Shown piece after piece: positions 1 to 9,600 of a stretch of DNA of 64,000 nucleotides. Source of the DNA: Microterricola viridarii (GTDB lineage: Bacteria; Actinomycetota; Actinomycetes; Actinomycetales; Microbacteriaceae). A program made the position numbers and the translations under genes. Where the stretch lies: positions 62,001 through 126,000 of the forward strand of contig NZ_LT629742.1 in assembly GCF_900104895.1 (NCBI RefSeq), in the 5' to 3' direction. Within the stretch, counting starts at the first letter, position 1. Each line of letters starts with the position of its first letter. The notes beneath the pieces were generated by a model. That model worked only from the letters and a program-made list of their open reading frames with translations. It had not been told where the DNA came from and made no database searches.

Positions 1-1167
1 TTCGTCTACGCCTCGGCCCTCGGTGTCGGCATCGGCCTCGTTGTGGGCTTCGTCACGGTGTGGATCAGGGCGCGCATCAGCGAGCCCGTGGTCACCACCA
101 CGATCTCCTTCGCAATCCCCTTCATCGCCTTCGTGCCGGCCGAGCACTTCGGGGCGTCCGGCGTGATCGCCGTCGTCGCCGCCGGGCTGGTCACCGGCCA
201 CCGCGGGGCGAGCCGCTTCGCCGCCAACCAGCGCATCAGCGACCACACCAACTGGGCCACCGTGCAGTTCATCCTCGAGCACGCGGTGTTCCTGCTGATG
301 GGCCTCGAACTGCACGCGCTGATCGAAGACGTCTCCGGGGAGGAGGGCGGCGTGCCGTTTGCGCTGCTGCTCGGCCTCATCCTCACCGCGCTCGTCGTCG
401 TCATCCGCTTCCTCTTCGTGTTCCTGCAGATGGCGTACCTGCGGCGGTCGGAGCGCAGGCGGGTCGAGCGCGGCGATCTGCACCGCGACAGCTTCCGCGA
501 CCGGATCGAGGCCGCGCCCGCCGAGACCGAGCGCCAGATCCGCCGCAAGAGCGGCGTGCTGCGGCGCCTGCGCAAGCACGAGGCCGACAGCGACTTCTAC
601 CGCTCGGAGGGGCTGGAGTGGCGGGAGAGTTTCGTCATCTCCTGGGCGGGCATGCGCGGCGTCGTCACGCTGGCTGCCGCGCAGTCGCTGCCGCCGTCGA
701 TCCCCTTCCGCAGCACGATGATCCTGGTCGCCTTCATCGTGGCCATCGTCACGCTGCTGGGCATGGGCGGCACTCTGCCGGCGGTGATCCGCAAGACCCG
801 GATCAGCGGCGGCGGCGAGGAGGCGCGCCAGGCCGAGACGCACGAGCTGCTCGACGCCGTGAACCGCGCCGCCGTCGCCGTCCTCGACGACCCGGAGCAG
901 ACCGTGATCGACGGCATCCCGGCCGACCCCGCCGTCGTGGCCGGGCTGCGCCGCCGGTACCAGCGGGCGGCGGCGGTCGAGCTCGCCGAGGACTCGGCGA
1001 GCGAGATCGACGCGCTGTCGCAGATGCGCATCCTGGACGAGCGGATGCGGCAGACCGCCCGGGCCGAGCTGCTGGACGCCCGTGCGCTCGGCAGCTACAG
1101 CTCCGAGGCGATCACCGCGGTGCAGCGGGTGCTCGACATCGAGGAGAGCCGCTTCGACGCGCTCTGA
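1..1167 (+). CDS. Na+/H+ antiporter (CPA1 family), C-terminal part
   Basis: The reading frame is open from the first base, so the start codon lies outside the window; 388 residues remain. The visible part has several hydrophobic helices, including a stretch reading FGASGVIAVVAAGLVTGH followed by a polar loop and the helix around LLMGLELHALI. This is the arrangement seen in NhaP/CPA1-type bacterial sodium/proton exchangers. A second conserved block (SWAGMRGVVTLAAAQSLP) is the usual last transmembrane core motif of this family. A charged cytoplasmic tail of about 120 residues follows. Role inferred from the family: exchange of Na+ or K+ for protons across the plasma membrane. Substrate ion is not decidable from the sequence. 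Confidence 0.85.
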   Translation, partial: FVYASALGVGIGLVVGFVTVWIRARISEPVVTTTISFAIPFIAFVPAEHFGASGVIAVVAAGLVTGHRGASRFAANQRISDHTNWATVQFILEHAVFLLMGLELHALIEDVSGEEGGVPFALLLGLILTALVVVIRFLFVFLQMAYLRRSERRRVERGDLHRDSFRDRIEAAPAETERQIRRKSGVLRRLRKHEADSDFYRSEGLEWRESFVISWAGMRGVVTLAAAQSLPPSIPFRSTMILVAFIVAIVTLLGMGGTLPAVIRKTRISGGGEEARQAETHELLDAVNRAAVAVLDDPEQTVIDGIPADPAVVAGLRRRYQRAAAVELAEDSASEIDALSQMRILDERMRQTARAELLDARALGSYSSEAITAVQRVLDIEESRFDAL

Positions 1168-1544
1168 GCGAGCGGGTCGGCTCCTCCCCGCGTCGACCCT
1201 CCCCTCGTCGGCTGACCGCTACTCCCACGTCGACTGAGCTCTTCTCCCCTCGTCGGCTGAGCGAGGAACGAGCGAAGCCCTGAGACCGTCTGACACTTCG
1301 GCCCGTTGGCTTCGGTCGCAAGCTCCCTCGAGCCAACGGGAAGAGGTGCACCCCCACGTCGGCTGAGCGCCTCACCCCTCGTCGGCTGAGCGAGGAACGA
1401 GCGAAGCCCTGACAGCGCCCGCCACGCCAGCGGCCACCGGCATCCACCGTGCGGCGGAGGCCGACACGGAAACCCGCCGTGCGGCGGATGCCGTGCGGTA
1501 TCCGCGGCTCGTAACCTGAGAGCACCGCAGCGAAAGGTGCCCCC
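1168..1544. repeat. Intergenic region with three dispersed-repeat fragments
   Basis: No gene is supported here. Two direct copies of a unit containing GTCGGCTGAGCGAGGAACGA and ending in GAAGCCCTGA lie at about 1246-1284 and 1375-1412. Between them (1302-1340) is a 39-bp element with perfect 10-bp arms (CCCGTTGGCT ... AGCCAACGGG) around a TCGGTCGCAAGCTCCCTCG centre. The same element types recur around 26.8, 43.3, 54.7 and 55.6-56.9 kb. Confidence 0.7.
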
Positions 1545-2444
1545 GTGTTAGAGATCCGGAATGTCAACAAGAGCTACGGCGAGCGCGCCGTTCTGCAGGA
1601 TGTGAGCTTCACCGTCGGCCGCGGCCGGATGACGGGCTTCGTCGGCGGCAACGGCGCGGGCAAGACCACGACGATGCGCATCATCCTCGGGGTGCTGAGC
1701 GCGGATGCCGGCACGGTCAGCCTCGACGGAGCACCGCTGACGGCGGCCGACCGCCGCCGCTTCGGCTACATGCCGGAGGAGCGCGGGCTCTACCCGAAGA
1801 TGCGGGTGCACGAGCAGCTGGTCTACCTGGCCAGGCTGCACGGCTTCGCGCCGGCGGCGGCCAAGCGCAATGCGACTGCCCTGTTGGAGCAGCTCGGCCT
1901 CGGCGAGCGCGGCAACGACACCGTGGAGAGCCTCTCGCTCGGCAACCAGCAGCGCGCCCAGATCGCGGCCGCGCTGGTGCACGAGCCCGAGGTGCTGGTG
2001 CTGGACGAGCCGTTCAGCGGCCTGGACCCGATGGCCGTGGACGTCGTGCTCGGCGTGCTGCAGTCGCATGCGGCATCCGGGGCGCCCGTGCTGTTCAGCT
2101 CGCACCAGCTCGACATCGTCGAGCGGCTCTGCGACGACCTGGTGATCATCGCGGACGGCCGGATCCGCGCCAACGACTCGACCGACGCGCTGCGCAAGCA
2201 GCACGGCTCCTCCCGCTACGAGATCCTGCTGGGCGGCGGCGAGGGCGGCACCGGCGACGCCGGCTGGCTGCGTGAGGTCGCCGGAGTCTCTGTCATCGAC
2301 TTCGACGGCGGCTACGCCCTGTTCGAGGCCGGCGACGAGGCCCGCGCCGCCGTGCTCGAGCGCGCCGTGGCCAGCGGCCAGCTGGCCAGCTTCGGCCCGC
2401 ACGAGCCCTCCCTTGCCCAGGTCTTCCGAGAGGTGATCCGCTGA
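1545..2444 (+). CDS. ABC transporter ATP-binding protein (NatA-like)
   Basis: A 299-residue ABC ATPase. Walker A is GGNGAGKTT at residues 34-42 and Walker B is LVLDEP at 151-156. The signature motif is altered to LSLGNQQ (130-136) instead of LSGGQ, a variation common in sodium or drug exporters of the NatA type. A C-terminal accessory region of about 80 residues follows the nucleotide-binding domain. GTG start with GAAAGG upstream. Its stop overlaps the next gene's start as ATGA, so it forms a two-gene exporter with the permease at 2444-3574. The substrate is unknown: Na+, a drug or a peptide are all possible. Confidence 0.9.
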   Translation: MLEIRNVNKSYGERAVLQDVSFTVGRGRMTGFVGGNGAGKTTTMRIILGVLSADAGTVSLDGAPLTAADRRRFGYMPEERGLYPKMRVHEQLVYLARLHGFAPAAAKRNATALLEQLGLGERGNDTVESLSLGNQQRAQIAAALVHEPEVLVLDEPFSGLDPMAVDVVLGVLQSHAASGAPVLFSSHQLDIVERLCDDLVIIADGRIRANDSTDALRKQHGSSRYEILLGGGEGGTGDAGWLREVAGVSVIDFDGGYALFEAGDEARAAVLERAVASGQLASFGPHEPSLAQVFREVIR

Positions 2445-3574
2445 TGAGCACGACGACGACCCCGCGCGGCACGCGCACCACCCCGAGCATGATGAGCAGT
2501 GTCGGCCTCGTCGCCGGCCGCGAGATCAGCGTGCGGATGCGCAGCAAGGCGTTCCTGATCTCGACGGGCATCCTCATGCTCGCCGTGCTCGCCTCGGTCA
2601 TGTTCGGCGGCCTGGCCAGCCAGAACCCCGAGCTGACCAAGGTCGCCGTGATCGGCAGCTCCGCGGATGCCGCGAGCAGCGCGATCGCCGGCACCGACTC
2701 GCTGGAGGCCGTCACCGCCGACTCGCTCGAGCAGGCGGAGCAGATGCTGCGCGACGGCGAGGTGAGCGCCATCGTCGTGCCGAGCGAGGACGCGGCATCC
2801 GCGAACCCGGTCACCGTGATCGGGCTCGACCAGGCCCCGAGCGACGTCGTCGGCGCCCTGAGCATCCGGCCGACGATCGAGCTGCTCGACGAGCCCGGGC
2901 AGAACCCGTTCCTGATCTACCTCGTCGCGATCGGCTTCGGGCTCGTCTTCTTCATGTCGGCGATGACCTTCGGCACCACGATCGCGCAGAGCGTCGTGGA
3001 GGAGAAGCAGACCCGCATCGTCGAGATCTTGATGTCGACGATCCCGGTGCGGGCGCTCCTGGCCGGCAAGGTGGTCGGCAACAGTGTGATGGCGTTCCTG
3101 CAGATCGTGGCAATCGCGGCGCTGGCGATCCTCGGCATGGTGGTCACCAGCCAGAAGGTGCTGCTGGGCACCCTCGGCAGCTCGGTGATCTGGTTCGTCG
3201 TGTTCTTCGCCATCGGCTTCGTGATGCTGGCGGCGCTCTACGCGGCCACGGCCTCGATGGTGTCGCGCTCCGAGGACATCGGCTCGGTGACCTCCCCCGT
3301 GATGATCCTCGTGATGCTGCCCTACATCCTGGTGATCCTCTTCAACAACAACCCGACCGTGCTCGCCGTGATGAGCTACGTGCCGTTCTCGGCGCCGGTC
3401 GGCATGCCGATGCGCATCTTCCTCGGCACGGCCGAGTGGTGGGAGCCGCTGCTCTCGCTCGCCATCCTGGTGGTCACAACCGTGCTCACCCTCGCGCTCG
3501 GCTCGCGCATCTACAGCAACTCGCTGCTGCGGCTCGGCGCCCGGGTCAAGCTCACCGAGGCCCTCAAGCGCTGA
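2444..3574 (+). CDS. ABC-2 type permease (NatB-like)
   Basis: A 376-residue membrane protein. One N-terminal transmembrane helix (around residues 35-55) is followed by an extracytoplasmic domain of about 120 residues. Five or six helices then lie between about residues 160 and 360. This is the ABC2_membrane_3/NatB topology: cytoplasmic N-terminus, large external loop, C-terminal membrane block. A conserved motif (VEEKQTRIVEILMSTI) sits after the second helix and is typical of this family. It is translationally coupled to the ATPase and should form the membrane part of the same exporter. Confidence 0.88.
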   Translation: MSTTTTPRGTRTTPSMMSSVGLVAGREISVRMRSKAFLISTGILMLAVLASVMFGGLASQNPELTKVAVIGSSADAASSAIAGTDSLEAVTADSLEQAEQMLRDGEVSAIVVPSEDAASANPVTVIGLDQAPSDVVGALSIRPTIELLDEPGQNPFLIYLVAIGFGLVFFMSAMTFGTTIAQSVVEEKQTRIVEILMSTIPVRALLAGKVVGNSVMAFLQIVAIAALAILGMVVTSQKVLLGTLGSSVIWFVVFFAIGFVMLAALYAATASMVSRSEDIGSVTSPVMILVMLPYILVILFNNNPTVLAVMSYVPFSAPVGMPMRIFLGTAEWWEPLLSLAILVVTTVLTLALGSRIYSNSLLRLGARVKLTEALKR

Positions 3575-3597
3575 CCCTCCCCCGCCCACCACACCCC

Positions 3598-3657
3598 GTC
3601 GAGACTGCGCGACTTGTAGTTCAGGAGGCCCTGAACTACAAGTCGCGCAGTCTCGAC
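3598..3657. repeat. Perfect 27-bp inverted repeat (hairpin)
   Basis: Two exactly complementary 27-bp arms (3598-3624 and 3631-3657) flank a 6-nt loop (GAGGCC). The arm begins GTCGAGACTGCGCGACTT and ends in TAGTTCAG. It starts 23 bp after the permease stop codon. It can act as a transcription terminator, but the unusual arm length and the AT-containing core suggest a repetitive palindromic element as well. Confidence 0.75.
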
Positions 3658-3748
3658 GCATGTGGGAGGGGGCGGGAGGGGCGGATGCCGCAGCGAAGCT
3701 GCGCCCAGCGCACGAAAACTGCGTGCGGCTGGGTGCGAGGATAGAGCG

Positions 3749-4822
3749 GTGACTGACTCCCTGCATGACCTGAACTCGCGCGGCTTCGCCTCGGACAACT
3801 ACTCGGGCGTGCACCCCGAGATCATGGCGGCCATCGCCGCGGCCAATGGCGGCCACCAGGTGGCCTACGGCGACGACGCGTACACCGCGAAGCTGCAGCA
3901 GGTCTTCGCGCACCACTTCGGCGAAGGCGTCGAGGCGTTCCCCGTCTTCAACGGCACGGGCGCCAACGTCACCGGCATCCAGTCGATGCTGCCGCGCTGG
4001 GGCGCCGTGGTCTGCACGGGCACTGCGCACATCCACAGCGACGAGGCCGGCGCCCCGGAGCGCATCGGCGGCATCAAGCTGCTCACCGTGGAGACCCCGG
4101 ACGGCAAGCTCACCCCCGAGCTGATCGACAAGGAGGCCTGGGGCTGGGGCGACGAGCACCGCGCCCAGCCTGCCGTCGTCTCGATCACGCAGACCACCGA
4201 GCTCGGCACCGCCTACACGGCCGACGAGGTCGCCGCGATCGCCGAGCACACCCACTCGCTCGGCATGAAGCTGCACATGGACGGCGCCCGCATCTCCAAC
4301 GCCGCGGCCGCCCTCGACCTGCCGCTGCGCGCCTTCACCCGTGACGCCGGCGTCGACGTGCTGAGCTTCGGCGGCACCAAGAACGGCCTGCTGATGGGTG
4401 AGGCCATCGTGGTGCTGAACCCCGAGGCATCCACCGGGCTCAAATACCTGCGCAAGATGAACATGCAGTTGGCCTCGAAGATGCGCTTCGTCTCGGCCCA
4501 GTTCATCGCGCTGCTGGAGGGCGACCTGTACCTGCGGAACGCCAGCCACGCCAACGCGATGGCCGCCCGCCTCCGCGGCGCGCTCGAGGCCGGCATCGCC
4601 GACGGCTCGATCAGCGGCCTGAGCTTCTCGCAGCCGACGCAGTCCAACGCGGTCTTCGCCCAGCTGCCGGACGGCGCCGCCGACCGCCTCCGCGAGAGCT
4701 TCCGCTTCTACGACTGGGACGCCGCCAAGAACGAGGTGCGCTGGATGGCCGGCTTCGACACCACCGAGGCCGACATCGACGCCTTCGTCGACGCCATCGC
4801 GCGCGAGCTGGCAGCAGGCTAG
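3749..4822 (+). CDS. ltaE: Low-specificity L-threonine aldolase
   Basis: A fold-type I PLP enzyme of 357 residues, the normal size for threonine aldolases. The PLP lysine is K211 in FGGTKNG. HMDGAR (177-182) supplies the pyridine-nitrogen aspartate. The substrate-side histidine lies in AHIHSDEAGAPE near residue 95. It cleaves L-threonine or L-allo-threonine to glycine and acetaldehyde in the cytoplasm. I chose the GTG at 3749 because homology starts with LNSRGFASDNYSGVHPE just downstream. The frame is open further upstream, but that stretch is Gly/Arg-rich and unlike the family. A perfect hairpin follows the stop. Confidence 0.9.
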   Translation: MTDSLHDLNSRGFASDNYSGVHPEIMAAIAAANGGHQVAYGDDAYTAKLQQVFAHHFGEGVEAFPVFNGTGANVTGIQSMLPRWGAVVCTGTAHIHSDEAGAPERIGGIKLLTVETPDGKLTPELIDKEAWGWGDEHRAQPAVVSITQTTELGTAYTADEVAAIAEHTHSLGMKLHMDGARISNAAAALDLPLRAFTRDAGVDVLSFGGTKNGLLMGEAIVVLNPEASTGLKYLRKMNMQLASKMRFVSAQFIALLEGDLYLRNASHANAMAARLRGALEAGIADGSISGLSFSQPTQSNAVFAQLPDGAADRLRESFRFYDWDAAKNEVRWMAGFDTTEADIDAFVDAIARELAAG

Positions 4823-4857
4823 CGGGCCGCTTGGCCCTGCTCGCCGCTTGGCCCTGC

Positions 4858-4887
4858 GAGCGGATGCCGGTGCGCCGGCATCCGCTC
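4858..4887 (+). terminator. Hairpin terminator after ltaE
   Basis: Perfect 13-bp arms (4858-4870 and 4875-4887) with the loop TGCG, 35 bp after the ltaE stop codon. There is no strong T tract, as is usual in high-GC actinobacteria. The arms contain the recurrent word GGATGCC. Confidence 0.7.
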
Positions 4888-4994
4888 GAAGAGAATCGCG
4901 TGGGCGTGGAATAGATCCGCGCGCACTCACGTTCTACCCCGAGATGCCCCAGTGTTGTGGCTGAACTGCACGCCGCTTTACTGTGAGGAATACC

Positions 4995-5585
4995 TTGACT
5001 CTGCTCGAATCTGCACCCCGTACCGCCCAGACCAGCGCCCCCGTTCTCGACGTTCTCGCCGAGCGTTGGAGCCCCCGCGCCTTCGACCCCGACGCCGTGC
5101 TCGAGGCCGGCGCACTCGCCGGCGTGTTCGAGGCGGCCCGCTGGGCGCCGAGCGCGAGCAACACTCAGCCGTGGCGCTTCATCATCGCCCGCCGCGGCAC
5201 CGAGACCTTCGAGACCATCGCCGCCACCCTCATGGGCTTCAACCAGATGTGGGCCGGCAGCGCCGCCGCCCTCGTGGTGAACATCGCGGTCACCGCGGAT
5301 GCCGAGGGCAACCCGATGCCGTGGGCTCAGTACGACCTCGGCCAGGCCGTCGCACACCTCAGCGTGCAGGCGCACGCCGAGGGCCTGCACGTGCACCAGA
5401 TGGGCGGCTTCGACCGCGCTGCGATCAGCGCGGCGTTCGACCTCGCCGAGACCTTCGTGCCGACCTCGGTGATGACCATCGGCAAGCTCGGCGACGCCGC
5501 CGCGCTGCCCGAGGCTCTGCGCGAGCGCGAGGTTGCACCGCGCGTGCGCCTCGCCCTCGACGAGATCGTGCTGCTGAACAACTAA
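4995..5585 (+). CDS. Nitroreductase family protein
   Basis: About 196 residues. The N-terminal motif RWSPRAFDPDAV, followed by AARWAPSASNTQPWRF, is the FMN-phosphate-binding signature of the nitroreductase/oxidoreductase family. The proteins are usually homodimers that reduce nitro groups, quinones or related substrates with NAD(P)H. I prefer the TTG start at 4995 because GAGGAA lies about 5 bp upstream. An in-frame GTG at 4983 has no ribosome-binding site. The substrate cannot be read from the sequence. It is a single gene and ends in a convergent terminator. Confidence 0.85.
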   Translation: MTLLESAPRTAQTSAPVLDVLAERWSPRAFDPDAVLEAGALAGVFEAARWAPSASNTQPWRFIIARRGTETFETIAATLMGFNQMWAGSAAALVVNIAVTADAEGNPMPWAQYDLGQAVAHLSVQAHAEGLHVHQMGGFDRAAISAAFDLAETFVPTSVMTIGKLGDAAALPEALREREVAPRVRLALDEIVLLNN

Positions 5586-5600
5586 GCACGCACACGGCAA

Positions 5601-5633
5601 CGAGGGGCTCCCGCGCCGGCGGGGGCCCCTTCG
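5601..5633. terminator. Terminator between convergent genes
   Basis: A GC-rich hairpin with arms of about 14 bp (CGAGGGGCTCCCGC against GCGGGGGCCCCTTCG) around GCCG. It lies 16 bp after the nitroreductase stop and 20 bp beyond the end of the opposing pentapeptide gene, so it may serve both. Confidence 0.65.
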
Positions 5634-5652
5634 TCGTCTCGGCGCGGGGCGG

Positions 5653-6522
5653 TCAGCCGGCCAGCCAGTGCGCGGGGCGCTCCAGCCACGCGGGGATGCG
5701 GGTCGCTGCGTTGCCGATGGCGGCGTTCAGCTGGGTCTGGGCGAGGAACAGCGCCGTGCTGAGGTCGGCATCCGCCAGCTGTGCGTCGCGCAAGTCGGCG
5801 CCGATCAGGTCGGCGTCGCGGAGGTCTGCGCCGCGGAGGTCGGCCGCGATCAGGCAGGCGCCGCGCAGGCTCGCCCCGCGCAGGTCGGCCCCGCGCAACT
5901 TCGCGCTCAGGAGGTCGGCGCCGCGTTTGTCGACCCTGCTCGTCTCCGGATGCCGGGCGCGCACCGCCTCGCTCAGCCGCAGCAGCAGGGTGTTCACGCC
6001 CGCCCGGTGGGCGTCGACGTCGAGGCTCAGCAGCTGGCCGGGCAGCAGGCGGGTCGCGGCGTCGGTCTCGGCGAGCGCGGTACGCAGGGCGGCGGGCAGC
6101 CCGGCGGTCGTTGCGCCGACGGCATCCGTCGCCCGCTCGCTCGCCTCGCTCAGGTACCAGAGCAGCTCGTGCAGCTGGCGCATCACCGGCAGCAGGGCGA
6201 ACATGTCGCGCTGCGTCTCGGGCGCCTGCCGCCAGGAGGTGCCGCCGAAGCTCATCTGCGACACCTTCTGCCCGGCGCCGAAGCAGTCGTAGACGGTGCA
6301 GCCCTTCCAGCCGTCGCGCCGGAGCGTCGCATGGATTCCGCAGCGGAAGTCGTCCTGCAGATTGCGGCACGGCTCCCCCACCGGCTTGCTCACGGGGAAG
6401 TCCGCCGACTTCTCATACGCCAGCGCGACGCAGCAGAGTGCGAAGCAGCTGCCGCAGTCGGCACGCAGGCCGAGCTCGCTCCGCGGGGCTGCGGCCCTGT
6501 TCCCGCCGTCATTGGTGGACAT
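5653..6522 (-). CDS. Pentapeptide-repeat protein with N-terminal cysteine cluster
   Basis: 289 residues from the ATG at 6522. The first 80 residues hold a Cys-rich module: CGSCFALCC, then a cysteine in GEPCRNL, FRCGIH, and GCTVYDCFG. This resembles a metal-binding YkgJ-like cluster. A mostly helical middle section follows. The last third has about ten consecutive A(D/S/N)LxG-type pentapeptides (GADLLSAKLRGADLRGASL and onward), which form a right-handed quadrilateral beta-helix. Proteins of this family can mimic DNA or act as scaffolds, but no specific function can be assigned. The combination is seen in other actinobacterial proteins annotated only as pentapeptide-repeat. Confidence 0.85.
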   Translation of the reverse strand: MSTNDGGNRAAAPRSELGLRADCGSCFALCCVALAYEKSADFPVSKPVGEPCRNLQDDFRCGIHATLRRDGWKGCTVYDCFGAGQKVSQMSFGGTSWRQAPETQRDMFALLPVMRQLHELLWYLSEASERATDAVGATTAGLPAALRTALAETDAATRLLPGQLLSLDVDAHRAGVNTLLLRLSEAVRARHPETSRVDKRGADLLSAKLRGADLRGASLRGACLIAADLRGADLRDADLIGADLRDAQLADADLSTALFLAQTQLNAAIGNAATRIPAWLERPAHWLAG

Positions 6523-6582
6523 GACCACCAGCCTAGGACGCCGGGTGCCGGCTGCACCCGTGGTGGTGGTGGTCGTGGTGGT

Positions 6583-6624
6583 GCCGTGTGCCGCCGCCCG
6601 TCTCGTCGGGCGGCGGCACACGGC
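6583..6624 (-). terminator. Terminator of the giant surface-protein gene
   Basis: Perfect 18-bp arms (6583-6600 and 6607-6624) with the loop TCTCGT, only 5 bp beyond the stop codon of the 1892-residue gene. There is no T tract. Confidence 0.75.
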
Positions 6625-6629
6625 GGCCA

Positions 6630-9600
6630 TTACTCCGTCGGCGCTGCCTCGGCCAGTTCGCGGCTGCGGCGCCGGCGCAGCGTCGCGGCGACGGTCACGG
6701 CGAGGCCGAGCAGAAGCACGGTCAGTGCTCCGAGCGCCAGGCCTCCGCCCTCGAATCCGCTCGACGAGAGGCCCGTCCCGCCACCCACACCCGGTGCCGG
6801 CTTGCCGCCGGGGGTTCCGCCGTCCGTGCCGCCGTCGGGGTTGCCGCCCGGGGTGCCGCCGTCCGAGGCGATGAGGATGTCGGTGCGCAGGACGAGCTCC
6901 GCCCCCGTCGGCGAGGTGCCGATCGAGACGATGGAGTGCGTGCCCGTGAGGCCGCGCGGGATGGTGACGGTCGCGCGGGCGATCCCGTCGGCGCTCGCGG
7001 TCACCGTGGCCAGTGTTGTCGGCTCCGAGTAGATCACGAAGACGACGGGCGAGTCCGGCGCGTACCCGGCGGCGACCAGGTTCAGGCTGGCGCCCGGCGC
7101 CGCACTCGCGGGCACGCCGTCGAGCGAGCCGCTGCCGGCGGGAACGGTGCCCGGCGGGGTCGCGGCCTCGGCTGTGGCCAGGCGAATCGTCAGCGTCTGC
7201 GTCGCCGTCAGTCCGGCGCCGTTCGTCGCGGTGAGCGTCACCGGGTAGTCGCCGGCGGCATCCGAGGTGCTGCCGCTGATCGCAGCCGTTCCGTCGCCGG
7301 CGTCGGCGAAGGCGAGCCCGGCCGGCAGGGCGCCGGCGAGGTTCAGCGCAACGCCGCGCGGGTTCCCGGATGCCGCTTCCACCGTGAAGCTGCCCGAGAC
7401 GCCGCGGGTGAAGGCCGCGTTGGAGCCGCTGCGGAAGGCCGGGGCCTCATGGACGCTGAGGGTGAACGCCTGCGTGCTCGCTCCCGCCGTGTTCTTCGCG
7501 GTCAGCGTCAGCGCGTAGTCGCCGCCGCTGCCGGCCTTCGGCGTGCCGGTGAAGGCGGCCGTGCCGTCGCCGTTGTCGGTGAACGTCAGGCCAGAAGGCA
7601 GCCCGCCCTTCACCGCAATGCCGACGGTGCCCGAATAGCCGGGGCTGCTGGTCACCGAGACGGCGGCGGCCGTGCCGACGGTGACCGTTGCGGCGTCCGG
7701 GGAGGTGAAGCCCGGCTTCTCGGCCACGATCAGGGTGAACGCCTGGTTGCCCGATCCGGTGGCGTTGCTCACCGTGAGCGTCAGCGCGTAGCGGCCGCCG
7801 GCGCCGGCCTCGGGCGTGCCCGTGAAACCGGCCGTGCCGTCGCCGTTGTCGGTGAAGGTGATGCCGGCCGGCAGAGCTCCGGACTGGGCGATCGAGACCG
7901 CCCCCGGGTGCCCGGCGCTGCTCGTCACCCCGATGGATGCCGCCGAGCCGACCTCGATCGACGCGGCATCCGCTGAGATGATCGCCGGGTTCTCGGTGAC
8001 CGTCAGCGTGAACGCCTGGGTGCTCGCCCCCGCACTATTTCGTGCGGTCAGCGTCAGCGGGTAGTCGCCGCCGCTGCCTGCCTTCGGCCTGCCGGTGAAG
8101 GCGGCCGTGCCATCGCCGTTGTCGGCGAACGTGACCCCGGCCGGGAGTGTGCCCGTGTGCGTCAGCGCGACGGCGCCCGGGTGGCCGGGGCTGCTCGTCA
8201 CCGCGACGGAGGCAGCCGCGCCGACGGCGATGGTGGCGGCATCCGGCGAGGTGATCGCCGGCTTCTCCGTCACCGTCAGAGCCAGCGTCTGCGTGTCGGG
8301 AGCGCCGTGCCCGTTGCTGGCGCTGAGCGTGACGCTTTGCGCACCGCCCGTGCCGATCGGCGGCGTTCCGGAGATGGTCGCCGTGCCGTCCCCGTTGTCG
8401 AGGAAGCTCAGGCCGGCAGGCAAGCCGGTGGCGGTGATCGCGGGCGTCGGGGTCCCGGACGCCGTCACCGTGAAACTGCCGGCGACGTCGGCCGCGAAGC
8501 CTGCGGAGCCTGCGCTGGTCAGCTGCGCGGGCGTGACGACCGTGAGCGCCGCAGGGTCACTGGGAGTGCTCGCCCCGTCGGTGAAGACCACCCGGTACAG
8601 GGCGCCGCTCTGCAGCTGCACGGCAGTGACGTCGAGGCTTGCCGTGCCGCCGTTCAGGGTTCCCCCGGGCACGTCGGCCCAGGTCGAGCCGTCTCCCGAA
8701 CGCTGCCACTGGGCGGTCAGCGTTCCCGTCGTCGGCACAGCGGCAGTCGCGCTGGCAGAGAAGGTCGCGGTGCTGCCGGCCCGTGCCGTCTGCGCCGTCG
8801 GCTGCGCGGTGATGAGAGGGGGCTGTCGCACCGTCACGAGGATGACGTGCACATCGCTGACGTCGAGACCGTTGTCAGCACCCAGTTGGACGTTGTAGCT
8901 GCCCGCGCCCACGCTCGCATCGGCCGTCAGGGCGAAGCTGCCGGCGCCAGTGGACTCCACCGCGAATCCGGGAGACCCGATCACGTTCAGGTTCGCCACT
9001 GCGGGGAACCCGGGGGTCACCGTCACCGCGATCGAGCCGCTCCCGCCGACCGCGAGCTCCGCGAACGCGGGGGCGTTGATGACGGGCGGTGCCGTCACCG
9101 TCACGGGGATCGTCACCGTCCGGCTCGGCCCGGCAGCGGAGTTGCGCGCCGTGAAGCTCAACAGGTACGCGCCGGTGGCGGTGGGCGTGCCACTGAAGCT
9201 GAACGAGTCGCCGCGTGGGCCGGGGCTGATGACGAGGCCGGCGGGGACCTGGCTCGCGGCGTCGAGTTCCAGCGACGCCGAGGCGGGGAAGCCGCCGCTC
9301 GCCACCACGACGGGTGCGCCGGCCACGGCCGACCCCCGCGGCAGCACCAGGGAGGCAGGCGCCGTGATGGTCGGCGCCTCCTCCACGGTGAGGAGCAGCG
9401 GCGTCGACGCGGCCGTCCCGAAGACATTGCTTGCGGAGACCAGGAAGAGGTAGCTCCCTCCGGAGCCGGCCGGGGGTGTGCCCGCGATCGTCAGCCGTCC
9501 GCCGGCGCTCGCACCGATGCTCAACCAGCTGGGAGCCGTCGCCGGTGACAACGGCAGCACGCTGATCGCGGCATCCGGGATGCCGGTGGCGAAGATCTCG

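Noticed and set aside
3662-3748. ATG upstream extension of threonine aldolase
   Set aside because: The 29 additional residues are Gly/Arg/Ala-rich and unlike the family; the GTG at 3749 gives the expected start.
4983-4994. GTG at 4983 as the nitroreductase start
   Set aside because: No ribosome-binding site upstream; the TTG at 4995 has GAGGAA at a good distance.
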